Of a stretch of 64,000 nucleotides of DNA, positions 35,162-44,409 are shown piece by piece. The DNA is from Cytophagales bacterium. GTDB taxonomy: Bacteria > Bacteroidota > Bacteroidia > Cytophagales > Thermoflexibacteraceae. A program made the translations under genes and the position numbers. Below the pieces are notes generated by a model. That model was not told where the DNA came from, made no database searches, and saw only the letters and a list, made by a program, of their open reading frames with translations. Each line of letters begins with the position of its first letter. Within the stretch, counting starts at the first letter, position 1. The stretch spans positions 23,431 through 87,430 of the forward strand of contig JAAFKA010000023.1 of NCBI GenBank assembly GCA_013299115.1, given 5' to 3'.

Positions 35162-37474
35162 ATGAGCTACTTAGCCACCCTCAATGAACCTCAACGCCAA
35201 GCTGTTGTTACCACCGAAGGACCTCTGATGATAATAGCTGGGGCGGGGTCGGGCAAAACTCGTGTACTCACCTACCGAATTGCTTATCTCATGGAGCAGG
35301 GCATAGAGCCGTACAATATTTTGGCATTGACTTTTACCAACAAAGCAGCCAAAGAAATGCAGCACCGAATAGAAAAAGTAGTCGGCAATGAGGCTCGCAG
35401 TCTTTGGATGGGGACTTTTCACTCTGTTTTTTCCAAAATCTTGCGTTTTGAAGGCGAAAAGTTGGGCTATACCAGCAATTTTACTATTTACGATACAGAC
35501 GACTCGCAGTCTTTGATTAAATCTATTGTCAAAGAATTTAACCTCGACGACAAATTATACAAACCCAGCGTGGTTTTCAACCGTATTTCGGGAGCAAAAA
35601 ACCGCCTGATTTCTTGGCAGGAATACAACCGCAATCCAATTTATGCAGCCGAAGACAGGGAGCAACAAAAACCTGAAATGGGCAGACTCTACAAAGCCTA
35701 CGCAGAAAGATGTTTTAAGGCAAACGCAATGGATTTTGACGATTTGCTGTTTAATACCAACGTCTTATTTCGCGACCATTTGGACGTGCTAAACAAATAC
35801 CAACACAAGTTTAGGTATGTTATGGTCGATGAGTTTCAAGACACCAACCTCTCGCAATACCTGATAACCAGAAAGTTAGCTGCTCAACATCTCAATATTT
35901 GCGTAGTTGGCGATGATGCCCAAAGTATTTATTCTTTTCGCGGGGCAGACATTCAAAACATTCTGAACTTCGAGAAAGACTATCCTAACCTGAACATTGT
36001 ACGCCTCGAACAAAATTACCGTTCAACTAAAACCATTGTCAATGTTGCCAATAAAGTGATTGCCAACAACCAAAAACAACTTCGAAAAGAGGTGTGGACA
36101 GACAACGACACTGGCGACTTGATAGAACTCATTAAGGCTGCTACAGATGGCGATGAAGGCAGGTTGGTGGCAACTTCTATCTTTGAGGAAAAAATGCGAG
36201 GCGGAGGACAAATTCACAACAAAGATTTTGCTATTCTCTACCGCACCAATTCGCAGTCGAGGTCTTTTGAGGAGGCACTCCGCAAACTGAATATCAAATA
36301 CCGAATAGTAGCAGGTATGTCTTTTTACCAACGCAAAGAAATTAAAGATTTGTTGGCTTATTTGCGGTTTACTCTCAATACAAATGACGAGGAGTCGTTG
36401 AAACGGATTATCAACACGCCACGCAGGGGCATAGGCGACAGCACTGTTGCAAAAATTGTGATTACCGCCAACGAAAAAAATATTAGTTTGTGGGAAGTGA
36501 TTTGCAAAGCCACCACTTACTTAGGTAGCAGAATAGGCAAACAACTCGAAGACTTTATGCTCATGATTAAGGAGTTTATGGTTACAGTTTCCAAAAAAGA
36601 TGCTTACGAGTCGGCTTTGCACGTTGCCAATAAGTCGGGTTTGTTGAAAGAATTGTTTGACGACAAGACCGTAGAGGGCAGAGCAAGGTATGAAAACGTG
36701 CAAGAATTGTTGAATGGTATCAAAGAATTTGTTGATAATCCAAACACCGAAGGGCAACTAAAAACTTTGCCTGTTTTCTTGCAAGACGTGGCTTTGCTTA
36801 CCAATGCAGACGAAAATGATGGAGATGACGACAAAGTTACGTTGATGACTATTCATGCTTCCAAAGGTTTGGAATTTAAGTTTGTCTATGTCGTGGGCTT
36901 GGAGGAGGATTTATTTCCTTCGCAAATGATGTTGAGCAACCGCAATGATTTGGAGGAAGAACGGCGTTTGTTTTACGTTGCCATCACCAGAGCAGAACGT
37001 AAACTGTTTTTGTCGTATGCCCTGCAAAGATACCGATTTGGCAATTTGCGTTTCTGCGAACCCAGCCGTTTTTTAGACGAAATAGACTCCCGTTATGTGC
37101 GAACAATGAAACCCAGCAGCATACGCGAGGCTATCAGTACGCCGCAAACGATGACTAATTTTGCCCACAAAAAATACGGAGAAATGCCCCAAGCCACCAA
37201 TGCAACCAGAATGCCTGCCACCAGAGGAAACTCTACGGTGGTAAACAAGGTTACGACAACCTCCAATCCTACGCCAACAGAAAATCCTAACTTTGTGCCG
37301 ACTGCCGTAGAAAAACTAAAAGCTGGACAACAAGTATTGCACCTAAAATTTGGCAAGGGAACTATCAAAAGAATGGATTTGGAAGGAACAGACAAAAAAG
37401 CTATTGTGGTCTTCGAGCAGCATGGCGAAAAAGTGCTGATTTTGAGTTTTGCGAAGTTAATGGTTTTGGGGTAA
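35162..37474 (+). CDS. pcrA: UvrD/PcrA-type DNA helicase
   Basis: 770 residues from the ATG at 35162 (MSYLATLNEPQRQAV); the frame upstream is not conserved. Motif I GAGSGKT, motif II DEFQDTN, motif III GDDAQSIYSFRGAD, QNYRST, and VTLMTIHASKGLEFKFV and VAITRAERKL show a full superfamily-1 3'-5' helicase. The C-terminal ~50 residues (LKFGKGTIKRMDLEGTDKK) form the Tudor-like RNA polymerase-binding domain of PcrA. Acts in repair and removal of stalled complexes. TATCTTTG at 35052-35059 is a likely -7 element. Confidence 0.95.
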   Translation: MSYLATLNEPQRQAVVTTEGPLMIIAGAGSGKTRVLTYRIAYLMEQGIEPYNILALTFTNKAAKEMQHRIEKVVGNEARSLWMGTFHSVFSKILRFEGEKLGYTSNFTIYDTDDSQSLIKSIVKEFNLDDKLYKPSVVFNRISGAKNRLISWQEYNRNPIYAAEDREQQKPEMGRLYKAYAERCFKANAMDFDDLLFNTNVLFRDHLDVLNKYQHKFRYVMVDEFQDTNLSQYLITRKLAAQHLNICVVGDDAQSIYSFRGADIQNILNFEKDYPNLNIVRLEQNYRSTKTIVNVANKVIANNQKQLRKEVWTDNDTGDLIELIKAATDGDEGRLVATSIFEEKMRGGGQIHNKDFAILYRTNSQSRSFEEALRKLNIKYRIVAGMSFYQRKEIKDLLAYLRFTLNTNDEESLKRIINTPRRGIGDSTVAKIVITANEKNISLWEVICKATTYLGSRIGKQLEDFMLMIKEFMVTVSKKDAYESALHVANKSGLLKELFDDKTVEGRARYENVQELLNGIKEFVDNPNTEGQLKTLPVFLQDVALLTNADENDGDDDKVTLMTIHASKGLEFKFVYVVGLEEDLFPSQMMLSNRNDLEEERRLFYVAITRAERKLFLSYALQRYRFGNLRFCEPSRFLDEIDSRYVRTMKPSSIREAISTPQTMTNFAHKKYGEMPQATNATRMPATRGNSTVVNKVTTTSNPTPTENPNFVPTAVEKLKAGQQVLHLKFGKGTIKRMDLEGTDKKAIVVFEQHGEKVLILSFAKLMVLG

Positions 37475-37485
37475 CAGCGTATTTA

Positions 37486-37609
37486 ATAGAGGTTATTATG
37501 ATTTGTACTGTGCCCTTTCCTTTGGCTGGGGTTGCCTCCAACTGCATGGTTAATTACTTGAAAAACAAGAAGTTATTTTTCTATACAAAAATTATCGTAA
37601 TAACCTCTA
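37486..37609. repeat. MITE-like element, family 3 copy 1
   Basis: Terminal inverted repeat TAGAGGTTATTATGATTTGT (left) against ACAAAAATTATCGTAATAAC followed by CTCTA (right), 124 bp. The same ends flank 46380-46480 with a different centre. No coding capacity. Confidence 0.85.
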
Positions 37610-37672
37610 ATAATACAAATTTTATTCATATTTTTGTGGTTGTGTAAATGATTTTGAATAATAAGTATTGAC

Positions 37673-38098
37673 ATGATTTCACATTTATCTACTAAATCAG
37701 CTATTAGTTTACTGGCAGCAAATAGCCTTATTAATGCAAATTTGCATAATTCAAGTATTCATTGTGCTTATTATGCTTGTTTACAAATGATAAAATATTA
37801 TCTATTGACAAAATATGGATATAAAGAGGAAAGAGATTTAGATAATGACTTTAAATACTACAATGACAAGAGAAAAAATAAAATAGGTACTCACATTTTT
37901 TATGCTGACTTAATTTATGAAAAGTTTAAGTCTATGCGTTTAGAAGATGAAGCAAAATCTTTTAGAAACGAAATAAAAGTTTTACAACACGCAAGGGAAG
38001 ATGCAGATTATAAGCCTATACCACTTGCAACAATTACAGAAAGTAAAGAGGCTGTTAAAAAGGCTGAGAATATTTTAAAACTCTTAACAAAACTCTGA
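37673..38098 (+). CDS. HEPN-like protein, possible toxin of a three-gene TAC-like locus
   Basis: 141 residues, all helical. SIHCAYYACLQMIKYYLL resembles the HEPN core, and LQHAREDADYKP resembles the second HEPN motif (R-x-x-A-D-Y). HEPN proteins are often RNase toxins. It is followed after 2 bp by a small unknown gene and then by a SecB-like chaperone, the layout of toxin-antitoxin-chaperone systems. TATTTTTG (37629-37636) fits the -7 element. Assignment as HEPN is probable; toxin role inferred. Confidence 0.6.
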   Translation: MISHLSTKSAISLLAANSLINANLHNSSIHCAYYACLQMIKYYLLTKYGYKEERDLDNDFKYYNDKRKNKIGTHIFYADLIYEKFKSMRLEDEAKSFRNEIKVLQHAREDADYKPIPLATITESKEAVKKAENILKLLTKL

Positions 38099-38100
38099 CA

Positions 38101-38478
38101 ATGAATGAATTAGCAAAAGAATTTGCTTTAAAGGCAGCACAAAATCTTAGTGCAATGTTTCCTGATTTAGGGGTTCGTTATGAATATATACAAAGTCATA
38201 GAACACATTGGATACAATTTTCTGAAGAGGAAGTTTTTAAAACTCCTGCCTTCACAAGTTTTTATATAGAAACTGTTGAGGCATTTGAAGCAATGTTTCA
38301 GGAAGAAGGTGAAGAATTGGGCTTTCTGACGGATAATATTTTGATAAAATTAGAAAATCCATTATATATTAGTAATATTTCTGCAAAAGTCAGTAAACAA
38401 AGTACACAAAAAGTTTCTTACACCAAAACTGTTTCAACTGTAAATGCAGGTGAAAGAACCTACGCAATGGCTGCTTAA
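38101..38478 (+). CDS. Unknown protein between HEPN-like and SecB-like genes, possible antitoxin
   Basis: 125 residues of no recognised family. It has helical and strand patterns to about residue 95, then a polar Ser/Thr/Lys-rich tail (SKQSTQKVSYTKTVSTVNAG) that could be a chaperone-addiction-type extension as in HigA-like antitoxins that need SecB. It starts 2 bp after the HEPN-like gene and ends 10 bp before the SecB-like gene, so co-translation is likely. Confidence 0.6.
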   Translation: MNELAKEFALKAAQNLSAMFPDLGVRYEYIQSHRTHWIQFSEEEVFKTPAFTSFYIETVEAFEAMFQEEGEELGFLTDNILIKLENPLYISNISAKVSKQSTQKVSYTKTVSTVNAGERTYAMAA

Positions 38479-38488
38479 TAGTCTAAAA

Positions 38489-38884
38489 ATGGAAAAAATA
38501 AACAAATCTGGGTATAAAATACTTGCAATTACAATACCTAAAACAATTTTTGAGTATGAAGGGACAGGGCAAGAGGAATTAGAGATAAATCTAAATCTTT
38601 CTACTTCTCATCAACAACATGAAAGTTTAGTAACTCTTGACCTGCAAGCAAAAATAAATTTGGTAGAAAATCAAGAAAATATTGGTAATATTTCTGTTAC
38701 AGTAAGAGGAATTTTCGAGAAATTTGGAGATGCAGATTTATTATTCAATGATTTTATAGCTGTCAATGCACCTGCTATTTTATATCCCTACCTTAGAGAA
38801 CATTTAACCTCTTTGTCAATCAAAGCTGGTTTGAGTGCTATTGTTTTAGAACCTATGAATTTTACGACCTTGTCAAAGAAATAA
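38489..38884 (+). CDS. SecB-like chaperone
   Basis: 131 residues from the ATG at 38489. The second half (SVTVRGIFEKFG..., NAPAILYPYLREHLTSLSIK, AGLSAIVLEPMNF) follows the SecB fold pattern, in which the helix F-P-Y-x-R-x-x-x-x-x-L-T is followed by G-x-P-P-L-x-L-x-P-x-x-F. SecB binds unfolded chains; small SecB-like proteins also guard antitoxins in TAC systems. The context of two small genes upstream favours that role over general export. Confidence 0.75.
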   Translation: MEKINKSGYKILAITIPKTIFEYEGTGQEELEINLNLSTSHQQHESLVTLDLQAKINLVENQENIGNISVTVRGIFEKFGDADLLFNDFIAVNAPAILYPYLREHLTSLSIKAGLSAIVLEPMNFTTLSKK

Positions 38885-39012
38885 TTTTTGCTTTTCTAAA
38901 TTCTTTCAGATTTCTTAACGTATTTTTTGCAACCTATTTTAATTTTTTTAAGTTTATAGGATAGAATACACAGACCAAATTTGGGAGTTTACAATCAATT
39001 ACTTTTCTTTGT

Positions 39013-39933
39013 ATGGAAAGCCTTTTAGAAAAATTTAAAGCTACTTGGAGCAAGTCAAACAATGGCGTGGTGCAGCTTATTGTGCTGAACGTCATGTTGT
39101 TGGCTTTTATTCACTTGTTTTGGGGCATTAGTTCTTTGCTCGATGTGCCGCAAGCCCTTGATATGTTGCTTGCCAATATTTACCTTCCTGCAAATCCCAA
39201 AACTTTTCTGTTTCACCCTTGGACATTGTTCCTGAACTTTTTTACGGAAGGCAGAGGAGAAACGGCTATTTTGCACACCTTGTTTAACTTGTTTACCTTC
39301 TATTGGTTTGGGCAAGTGGCAACGGAATATATGGGCAACCGCCGCATGGTAGCCTTGTATGTGTATGGAGGCATAGCCACAGGTTTGGTTTACTTGCTCC
39401 TGATGAATACCGTACCAGATTTGGTAACTGTAAGCAGTTCGAGTAGCTTGTTTGGTATGACAGGTTGTATTTTTGCAGTCATTGCAGGGGTAGCAGTTTT
39501 AGTTCCCAATGTGCATTTGCGTTTGTTATTTTTGGGAGATGTTGCCCTTAAATACATAGCCATTGTCTATATTTTATTGGCTTTTTTTGGGGCAGGTAGC
39601 AAAAACATAGGAGCAAACTTTGCCTATTTGGGTGGTGCTTTGTTTGGTGTTTTGTTTACATTGAGTTATAAAAAAGGCAATGATTTGAGTAGCTATTTTT
39701 GGAATGTTATCAACTTTTTTGGCAATTTGTTTAAACCCAAACCCAAAATTAAAGTAAAGCAAAAAGCCACCGCAGGCGGGGCAAAAGCATCGAGAGTAGA
39801 AAATTATAGCACCAAATCCTCACCAAGTCAAGACGAAGTAGATGCTATTTTAGACAAAATATCGGCTTATGGTTACGAGTCCCTAACCACAGAAGAAAAA
39901 CAAACTCTGTTTAAAGCAAGTCAAAAGAAATAG
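39013..39933 (+). CDS. Rhomboid-family membrane protein, probably a pseudoprotease
   Basis: 306 residues with six or seven membrane segments. HTLFNLFTFYWFG (88-100) is the conserved H-x-x-x-N segment of rhomboids. At the nucleophile the usual G-A-S-G is replaced by a serine run (SSSSSLFG, 141-148), and at the catalytic A-H-L-G-G the His is a Tyr (AYLGG, Tyr205). Without the His the dyad cannot work, so it may be an iRhom-like binding protein. The C-terminal ~75 residues are cytoplasmic and Lys-rich (KPKPKIKVKQKATAGG). Confidence 0.85.
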   Translation: MESLLEKFKATWSKSNNGVVQLIVLNVMLLAFIHLFWGISSLLDVPQALDMLLANIYLPANPKTFLFHPWTLFLNFFTEGRGETAILHTLFNLFTFYWFGQVATEYMGNRRMVALYVYGGIATGLVYLLLMNTVPDLVTVSSSSSLFGMTGCIFAVIAGVAVLVPNVHLRLLFLGDVALKYIAIVYILLAFFGAGSKNIGANFAYLGGALFGVLFTLSYKKGNDLSSYFWNVINFFGNLFKPKPKIKVKQKATAGGAKASRVENYSTKSSPSQDEVDAILDKISAYGYESLTTEEKQTLFKASQKK

Positions 39934-39946
39934 AAAGCCAAACACC

Positions 39947-39981
39947 AAACCTTACAAGGTCTTCAAGACCTTGTAAGGTTT
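39947..39981. repeat. Palindrome AAACCTTACAAGGTC..., REP family C
   Basis: A 35-bp near-perfect hairpin between the rhomboid and nuoK genes. Close relatives are at 49710-49744 and 53687-53721. It resembles the ACTTTCCAAGT family of the RAYT locus in size and layout but differs in sequence. Confidence 0.85.
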
Positions 39982-39998
39982 AATCAAAAATAGCCAAA

Positions 39999-40304
39999 AT
40001 GCCTACCAACTACTTTTTATTTTTAGGTTGTTTTTTGTTTATCACAGGCTTGGTGGTTATGGTGAGTCAACGCCATATTATTGCCATTTTGTTGGGTGTA
40101 GAGTTGCTTTTCAATGCTGCCAATCTGAATTTGGTAGCTTTTAGTCGGGCAGATTCTCAACTGCAAGGGCAAGTGTATAGCCTGTTTGTGTTGGTCATAG
40201 CTGCTGCCGAAACTGCCGTAGGGCTTACCATTGCCTACCAATTTTTTAAACAAAGCCAAAAAGACCAACCAGCGGAGTTGCGGACTCTGAAAGAGAAAAT
40301 GTGA
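39999..40304 (+). CDS. nuoK: NADH-quinone oxidoreductase subunit K
   Basis: 101 residues with three membrane segments. Glu35 in LLGVELLFNAANLN and Glu71 in AAAETAVGL are the two buried carboxylates of NuoK (Glu36 and Glu72 in E. coli) needed for proton pumping by complex I. Length equals the family norm. Unusually no other nuo gene is next to it: the rhomboid lies upstream and a convergent STAS-like gene downstream. Confidence 0.95.
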   Translation: MPTNYFLFLGCFLFITGLVVMVSQRHIIAILLGVELLFNAANLNLVAFSRADSQLQGQVYSLFVLVIAAAETAVGLTIAYQFFKQSQKDQPAELRTLKEKM

Positions 40305-40360
40305 GGTTTATTTAACGTACACTTTAGCATGTTTAGTATGTGATGTTTATTGCTATATTG

Positions 40361-40822
40361 CTAACTTTTTATAGCTTCTGCTACTGTATTTTTGTATTGA
40401 ATATCGAGCATAGGAATAACCGTATCTTGGTATTGTTCCAAAATTTTTGCACGTCCTGCTTCTACGGCTAAGGTAAAAAATTGCTGATTTTGGGGCAAAA
40501 TTTTTCTATGTATTTTCAGCCCTAAATCGTAAATTTCTTTTTTCCAAAAAACAAAGTACCATTCCATCGAAGGTTGGTGGAAAACTCGCAAATGCTGCTT
40601 GTCAAAAATAAATTTTTTGATTTGGTACTCCTTAATAAAAGAAACAGTAGCCTCAAATATTTCCTTAAATTCCTCTATGGGAACATACTCTTTGGTGAGT
40701 TCGCAAATCATAATTTGCTCTTGTGGCAAGACAAATACATTGCCTGCTTGCGTGGTAATGACTTGCTGATACGGATAAGACAAGGTAGGTAGCACCTCCG
40801 AAGTTGTATATGAATTAGCCAT
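40361..40822 (-). CDS. STAS/SpoIIAA-like protein
   Basis: 153 residues with alternating strand-helix pattern: EQIMICELTKEYVPIEEFK, TVSFIKEYQIKKFIFDKQHL and FTLAVEAGRAKILEQY match the STAS/SpoIIAA-like proteins common in Cytophagales. These act in phosphorylation-dependent partner switching. The SpoIIE-type phosphatase gene lies 54 bp upstream on the same strand, so this may be its substrate. The canonical phospho-Ser is not obvious. Confidence 0.6.
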   Translation of the reverse strand: MANSYTTSEVLPTLSYPYQQVITTQAGNVFVLPQEQIMICELTKEYVPIEEFKEIFEATVSFIKEYQIKKFIFDKQHLRVFHQPSMEWYFVFWKKEIYDLGLKIHRKILPQNQQFFTLAVEAGRAKILEQYQDTVIPMLDIQYKNTVAEAIKS

Positions 40823-40876
40823 AAATGAATGGTAGAAATTTTAACTAACGAAATATATTTTAAAGTTTTATGCAGA

Positions 40877-41788
40877 CTATTGGAAAGATAAACCAACAAC
40901 TACTACGTCATCAGTTTGTGTTTTTTCACCTTTCCAACTAACAAAAGCATTTTGCAATTCTTCTGCTTGTTTATCGGGTGGCAAGGTAGCAATTTTTTCT
41001 AAGAGTTGCAATAATTTTTTGTTTGAGAATCTACTGTCTGTTTCTTGCCCAAATTGGTCTGCAAAACCGTCTGAAAACAAGTAACAAGAAGTATTGGGGC
41101 TTAATTCAATAATTTGTTGGCTGATAGGCTCTATTCTTCTCTCCTCTGTGCCTAAAACAACTCTTGCCCCTTTGTAAACAGTTGATTGTCCGTTAGTTAT
41201 CACTACCAAAGGTCTTTTTGCCCCTGAAAACGTAATTTGTTTTGTATTTTTATTGTAAGCTATCAATGCCACTTCTACACTATCTCTGATGGTTTCGTTG
41301 TATCTTGCCAAATTAGATTCTATTAATTGGTCTAAAAGCCCCAAGATATGGGCAGGAGAAGTGTTTTTTTGCTGCTGCACAATTTGGTTGAGCATACTAA
41401 CCACAAAAATAGAAAGCATAGCACCTGGCACACCATGCCCTGTGCAGTCGCCTACACCTAAAAATAAGGCATCATTCTGCTCTGCCACCCAAACAAAATC
41501 TCCGCTTACGATGTCTTTGGGTTTTTGAAAAATAAAAGACTGGGGAATTAATCTTTGCAGATAAGCTGTATTGACAATAAAGGCATCTTGAATGTGCTTG
41601 GCATAGGTAATACTGTCTATTAAATTTTTGTTAGCCTTCGAGAGTTTTTTTTCTGAAACTTCTAAGTTTTTTTTCAGTTTTTCTAAATAACCTGTCGTCA
41701 TATCAAACATACCCATCAGGGAACTGTTTTGCTCTTTCAGGTTTTTTACTTCGTTTGCTAAATACTGTATTTGTTCTTGGTCAGTCAT
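40877..41788 (-). CDS. SpoIIE/PP2C-type serine phosphatase
   Basis: 303 residues from the ATG at 41788 (MTDQEQIQYLANEVKNL). A coiled coil (about 5-65) leads into a PPM phosphatase domain: DIVSGDFVWV, VGDCTGHGVPGAMLS, SDGFADQFG and TDDVVVVGL supply the metal-binding Asp residues. It should dephosphorylate Ser in STAS-type proteins. It has no sensor of its own, but the propeller sensor at 41863-44283 lies 74 bp upstream on the same strand, so the two are a split version of the common fused sensor-phosphatase. Confidence 0.9.
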   Translation of the reverse strand: MTDQEQIQYLANEVKNLKEQNSSLMGMFDMTTGYLEKLKKNLEVSEKKLSKANKNLIDSITYAKHIQDAFIVNTAYLQRLIPQSFIFQKPKDIVSGDFVWVAEQNDALFLGVGDCTGHGVPGAMLSIFVVSMLNQIVQQQKNTSPAHILGLLDQLIESNLARYNETIRDSVEVALIAYNKNTKQITFSGAKRPLVVITNGQSTVYKGARVVLGTEERRIEPISQQIIELSPNTSCYLFSDGFADQFGQETDSRFSNKKLLQLLEKIATLPPDKQAEELQNAFVSWKGEKTQTDDVVVVGLSFQ

Positions 41789-41862
41789 GGTTAAGTAAAC
41801 AAACAGAATATTGTTTTTGTTTTTGTTTGTATCTACCTTTTCGGACAGCCCCACACTGTTTT

Positions 41863-44283
41863 TTAATCAACTTTATTTTCTACCAACTCATTAAATTCCC
41901 TTTCCTCTCTTTCGGCTTCCTCTCTTTCTTTTCTGATGCCTTTGTTGTAATACCAAATACCAAAACCTGTTAAAACCATAAGGAGGTAATAAAACCAAGC
42001 TTGTTGGTAAATGTAGGCTTTGATTTTAAATTTGAAAACAGCACCTTTTTTGTTCCACACCCCATCGTTGTTGCAAGCTATAACGCGGAAAGTGTAATCT
42101 CCTGGCGGCAAATTGGTAAAATGGGCTACTCTGTCCGCCCCTACGTCTATCCACTTGCTGTCGTAAGGCTCTAAACGATACTGAAATTGCACTTTTTCGG
42201 CTGCAAACAGGCTCAACGCTGCATAGCGTATGTCTATCCGTTTGGTGTGTTGCGGTATGTCGAGAGTACCATCTTCCTCTATTTGGCTGTTGGCAAGTTT
42301 GCCGTCTAAATAAATTTCTTCCACATACACAGGGGGGCGTATGCGGTTCATGCGAATATTGTTCGGATTAATCAAAGAAAAGCCTTTGAGGGTTGGTATA
42401 GCAATTCGTCCATCTTTGAGTTCACAAATTTTGCCGTTGGCAGGAATTTCGTTGGTTAGCAATCCATCATATTTGGTGTAGGTAATAGAATTGACTTTGC
42501 GAATTTTGCCAATAGATACCTGATTGAGTTCTTTTTTTAGCACTTTAAACACGCCTTTGTTGCAACTCATCCACATATAACCCGATGAATCTTCCACGAT
42601 TTGGAAAATTTTATCACTCAACAGCCCATCTTGTTCAGTAATTTGCGAAAAATTGTTTCTTTCTATCCTTGTCAAACCGCCATTGGTGCCTACCCACAAA
42701 ATACGTGCAGTGTCTTCGTAAGCCGTATAAACCACATCTCCCGCCAGCCCTTGTTTTGTGCCAATGACTTTTACTTCTTTATCTGCATTGATAAAATTCA
42801 GTCCGCCGCCATTCGTACCAATCATTACGCCACGCGTAGGGCTTTCGTCTATGCTCATAATGTAATCTGAACTTAGCCCATCGTCTGTATTAAAATGCTC
42901 AAACTTACCATCTTCGGTCATTAGGTCTATCCCTGCCTTTGTGCCTATCCACATTCGGTTTTGCTTGTCTATAAACAGTCGGCGGGCTTGGTCATCAGAT
43001 AAGCCTTTTTGCTTGTTCCAGACTGTCATTTTGCCTTTGTCATACAGCACCAAACCTCCATAGGTGGCAAACCAAATTCTACCTTTTTTGTCCTCTATCA
43101 AGTCCCGAACTTTGGCGTTGGGCAAACCTTCGGTGATGTTGGTAAATGCAACCTTGTCATAACGACTGACTCCTCTGTCGGTGGCAAGCCATAAATTATT
43201 TTTGCTGTCCTCTATAATAGAATTGACTGCTTCGTGTACCAGCCCTTCGTTGGAAGTAAAACTTGTAAATTTGCCATCTTTTAGTCGCATCAACCCCGCC
43301 CTGTACGTACCAATCCATATACAGCCTTCTTGGTCGGCTGCAATAGACCGAATATCATTGTCGGGGATTCCTTCTATGACTGTCAAAACGTGAATATTAT
43401 TTTTATGAAAACGGCAAAGTCCATCAGTAGTTCCTATCCAAAGACTGCCCTGCATATCCTCGTAAATGGCGTTTATTCGGGTATTGGCTGGCAATTTGCC
43501 GTTAAAATCAAACAAAGCAAAAGTGCTATCTTTTTGGAATTGGAAAAGCCCTGCCTCCGTACCTATCCACATTCTGTTGTTTCTATCTTGGTAGATAGTG
43601 GTAACTCTTTCGTCTGCCAATTTTTCTGCCACACCAAAGTTGATAACTTCTTGGGTGCTGTCTGCCACAAATATAATTCCGTTTTTTTGCGTGCCAAACC
43701 ACATATTTTTATTGCGGTCTTGATAAATTGAGGTAGCAACTACTTTATCGAAATTTGGAATTTTATGGTAATTGATTTTGCCTTTGCCCATTTTGATAAT
43801 TCCATTTTTGCCTCCTGCCCACACATTGCCACTATGGTCTTCAAAAATGCAATAAATAGTTTCGTTTTGATAAAGACTGCCGCCGTTTTTGCGGAAGTGA
43901 TTATCAGAATATTTGAGAATACCGCCGCCATTTGTGCCAATCCAAAGGTTGCCCTGACGGTCTTCGAGCATCGTGATTACATCGTTGATAGTAAAGGAAT
44001 TGACGTTGCCACTGTTGTAGAGCATAAAAGTAGCCCCGTCAAAACGGAGCAAACCATCATAAGTGCCAAGCCAAATGTAGTTATCACGAGTCTGCAAGAC
44101 CTTGTTTACGGCTACGCTGGGCAGTCCTTTGTCTGCTGTCCAAAAATCTATGCCAAATTGCGACAAGGCTTTTTGTGGGTCTAAATTCATTTGGGCAATA
44201 GACGAGAAAGGCAAGAGCCACGCCAAACTAAGCCCCCAAAAGGCAACAAGGCAACAAACGGCTGAATGAAAACGAGGAGTCAT
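41863..44283 (-). CDS. Regulator-propeller (Reg_prop/Y_Y_Y) sensor without kinase domain
   Basis: 806 residues from the ATG at 44283. After a signal peptide (about 1-30) come about 14 propeller repeats with the core I-W-x-G-T (NLWIGTNGGGI, RMWIGTEAGLF), forming two seven-bladed periplasmic propellers, then a Y_Y_Y domain (VQFQYRLEPYDSKWI), one membrane segment (AWFYYLLMVLTGFGIWYY) and a short coiled cytoplasmic tail (KEREEAEREEREF). The usual histidine kinase is missing. The tail probably signals to the phosphatase encoded downstream. Confidence 0.9.
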   Translation of the reverse strand: MTPRFHSAVCCLVAFWGLSLAWLLPFSSIAQMNLDPQKALSQFGIDFWTADKGLPSVAVNKVLQTRDNYIWLGTYDGLLRFDGATFMLYNSGNVNSFTINDVITMLEDRQGNLWIGTNGGGILKYSDNHFRKNGGSLYQNETIYCIFEDHSGNVWAGGKNGIIKMGKGKINYHKIPNFDKVVATSIYQDRNKNMWFGTQKNGIIFVADSTQEVINFGVAEKLADERVTTIYQDRNNRMWIGTEAGLFQFQKDSTFALFDFNGKLPANTRINAIYEDMQGSLWIGTTDGLCRFHKNNIHVLTVIEGIPDNDIRSIAADQEGCIWIGTYRAGLMRLKDGKFTSFTSNEGLVHEAVNSIIEDSKNNLWLATDRGVSRYDKVAFTNITEGLPNAKVRDLIEDKKGRIWFATYGGLVLYDKGKMTVWNKQKGLSDDQARRLFIDKQNRMWIGTKAGIDLMTEDGKFEHFNTDDGLSSDYIMSIDESPTRGVMIGTNGGGLNFINADKEVKVIGTKQGLAGDVVYTAYEDTARILWVGTNGGLTRIERNNFSQITEQDGLLSDKIFQIVEDSSGYMWMSCNKGVFKVLKKELNQVSIGKIRKVNSITYTKYDGLLTNEIPANGKICELKDGRIAIPTLKGFSLINPNNIRMNRIRPPVYVEEIYLDGKLANSQIEEDGTLDIPQHTKRIDIRYAALSLFAAEKVQFQYRLEPYDSKWIDVGADRVAHFTNLPPGDYTFRVIACNNDGVWNKKGAVFKFKIKAYIYQQAWFYYLLMVLTGFGIWYYNKGIRKEREEAEREEREFNELVENKVD

Positions 44284-44375
44284 GGTGCAACGCAGCGGCA
44301 AAAAAAGGTTTGGTTGCTAAGATAATAAAAAAATCGGATTGAAAAAATTGAATGCCTTTTTTTTGAATAAAAAAA

Positions 44376-44400
44376 TGTATAACCCTGAAAGGGTTATACA
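44376..44400. terminator. Short hairpin
   Basis: TGTATAACCC-TGAAA-GGGTTATACA, a 10-bp perfect stem 34 bp after the transposase remnant and upstream of the propeller gene. Likely a terminator or repeat. Confidence 0.55.
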
Positions 44401-44409
44401 ATAATAGCC

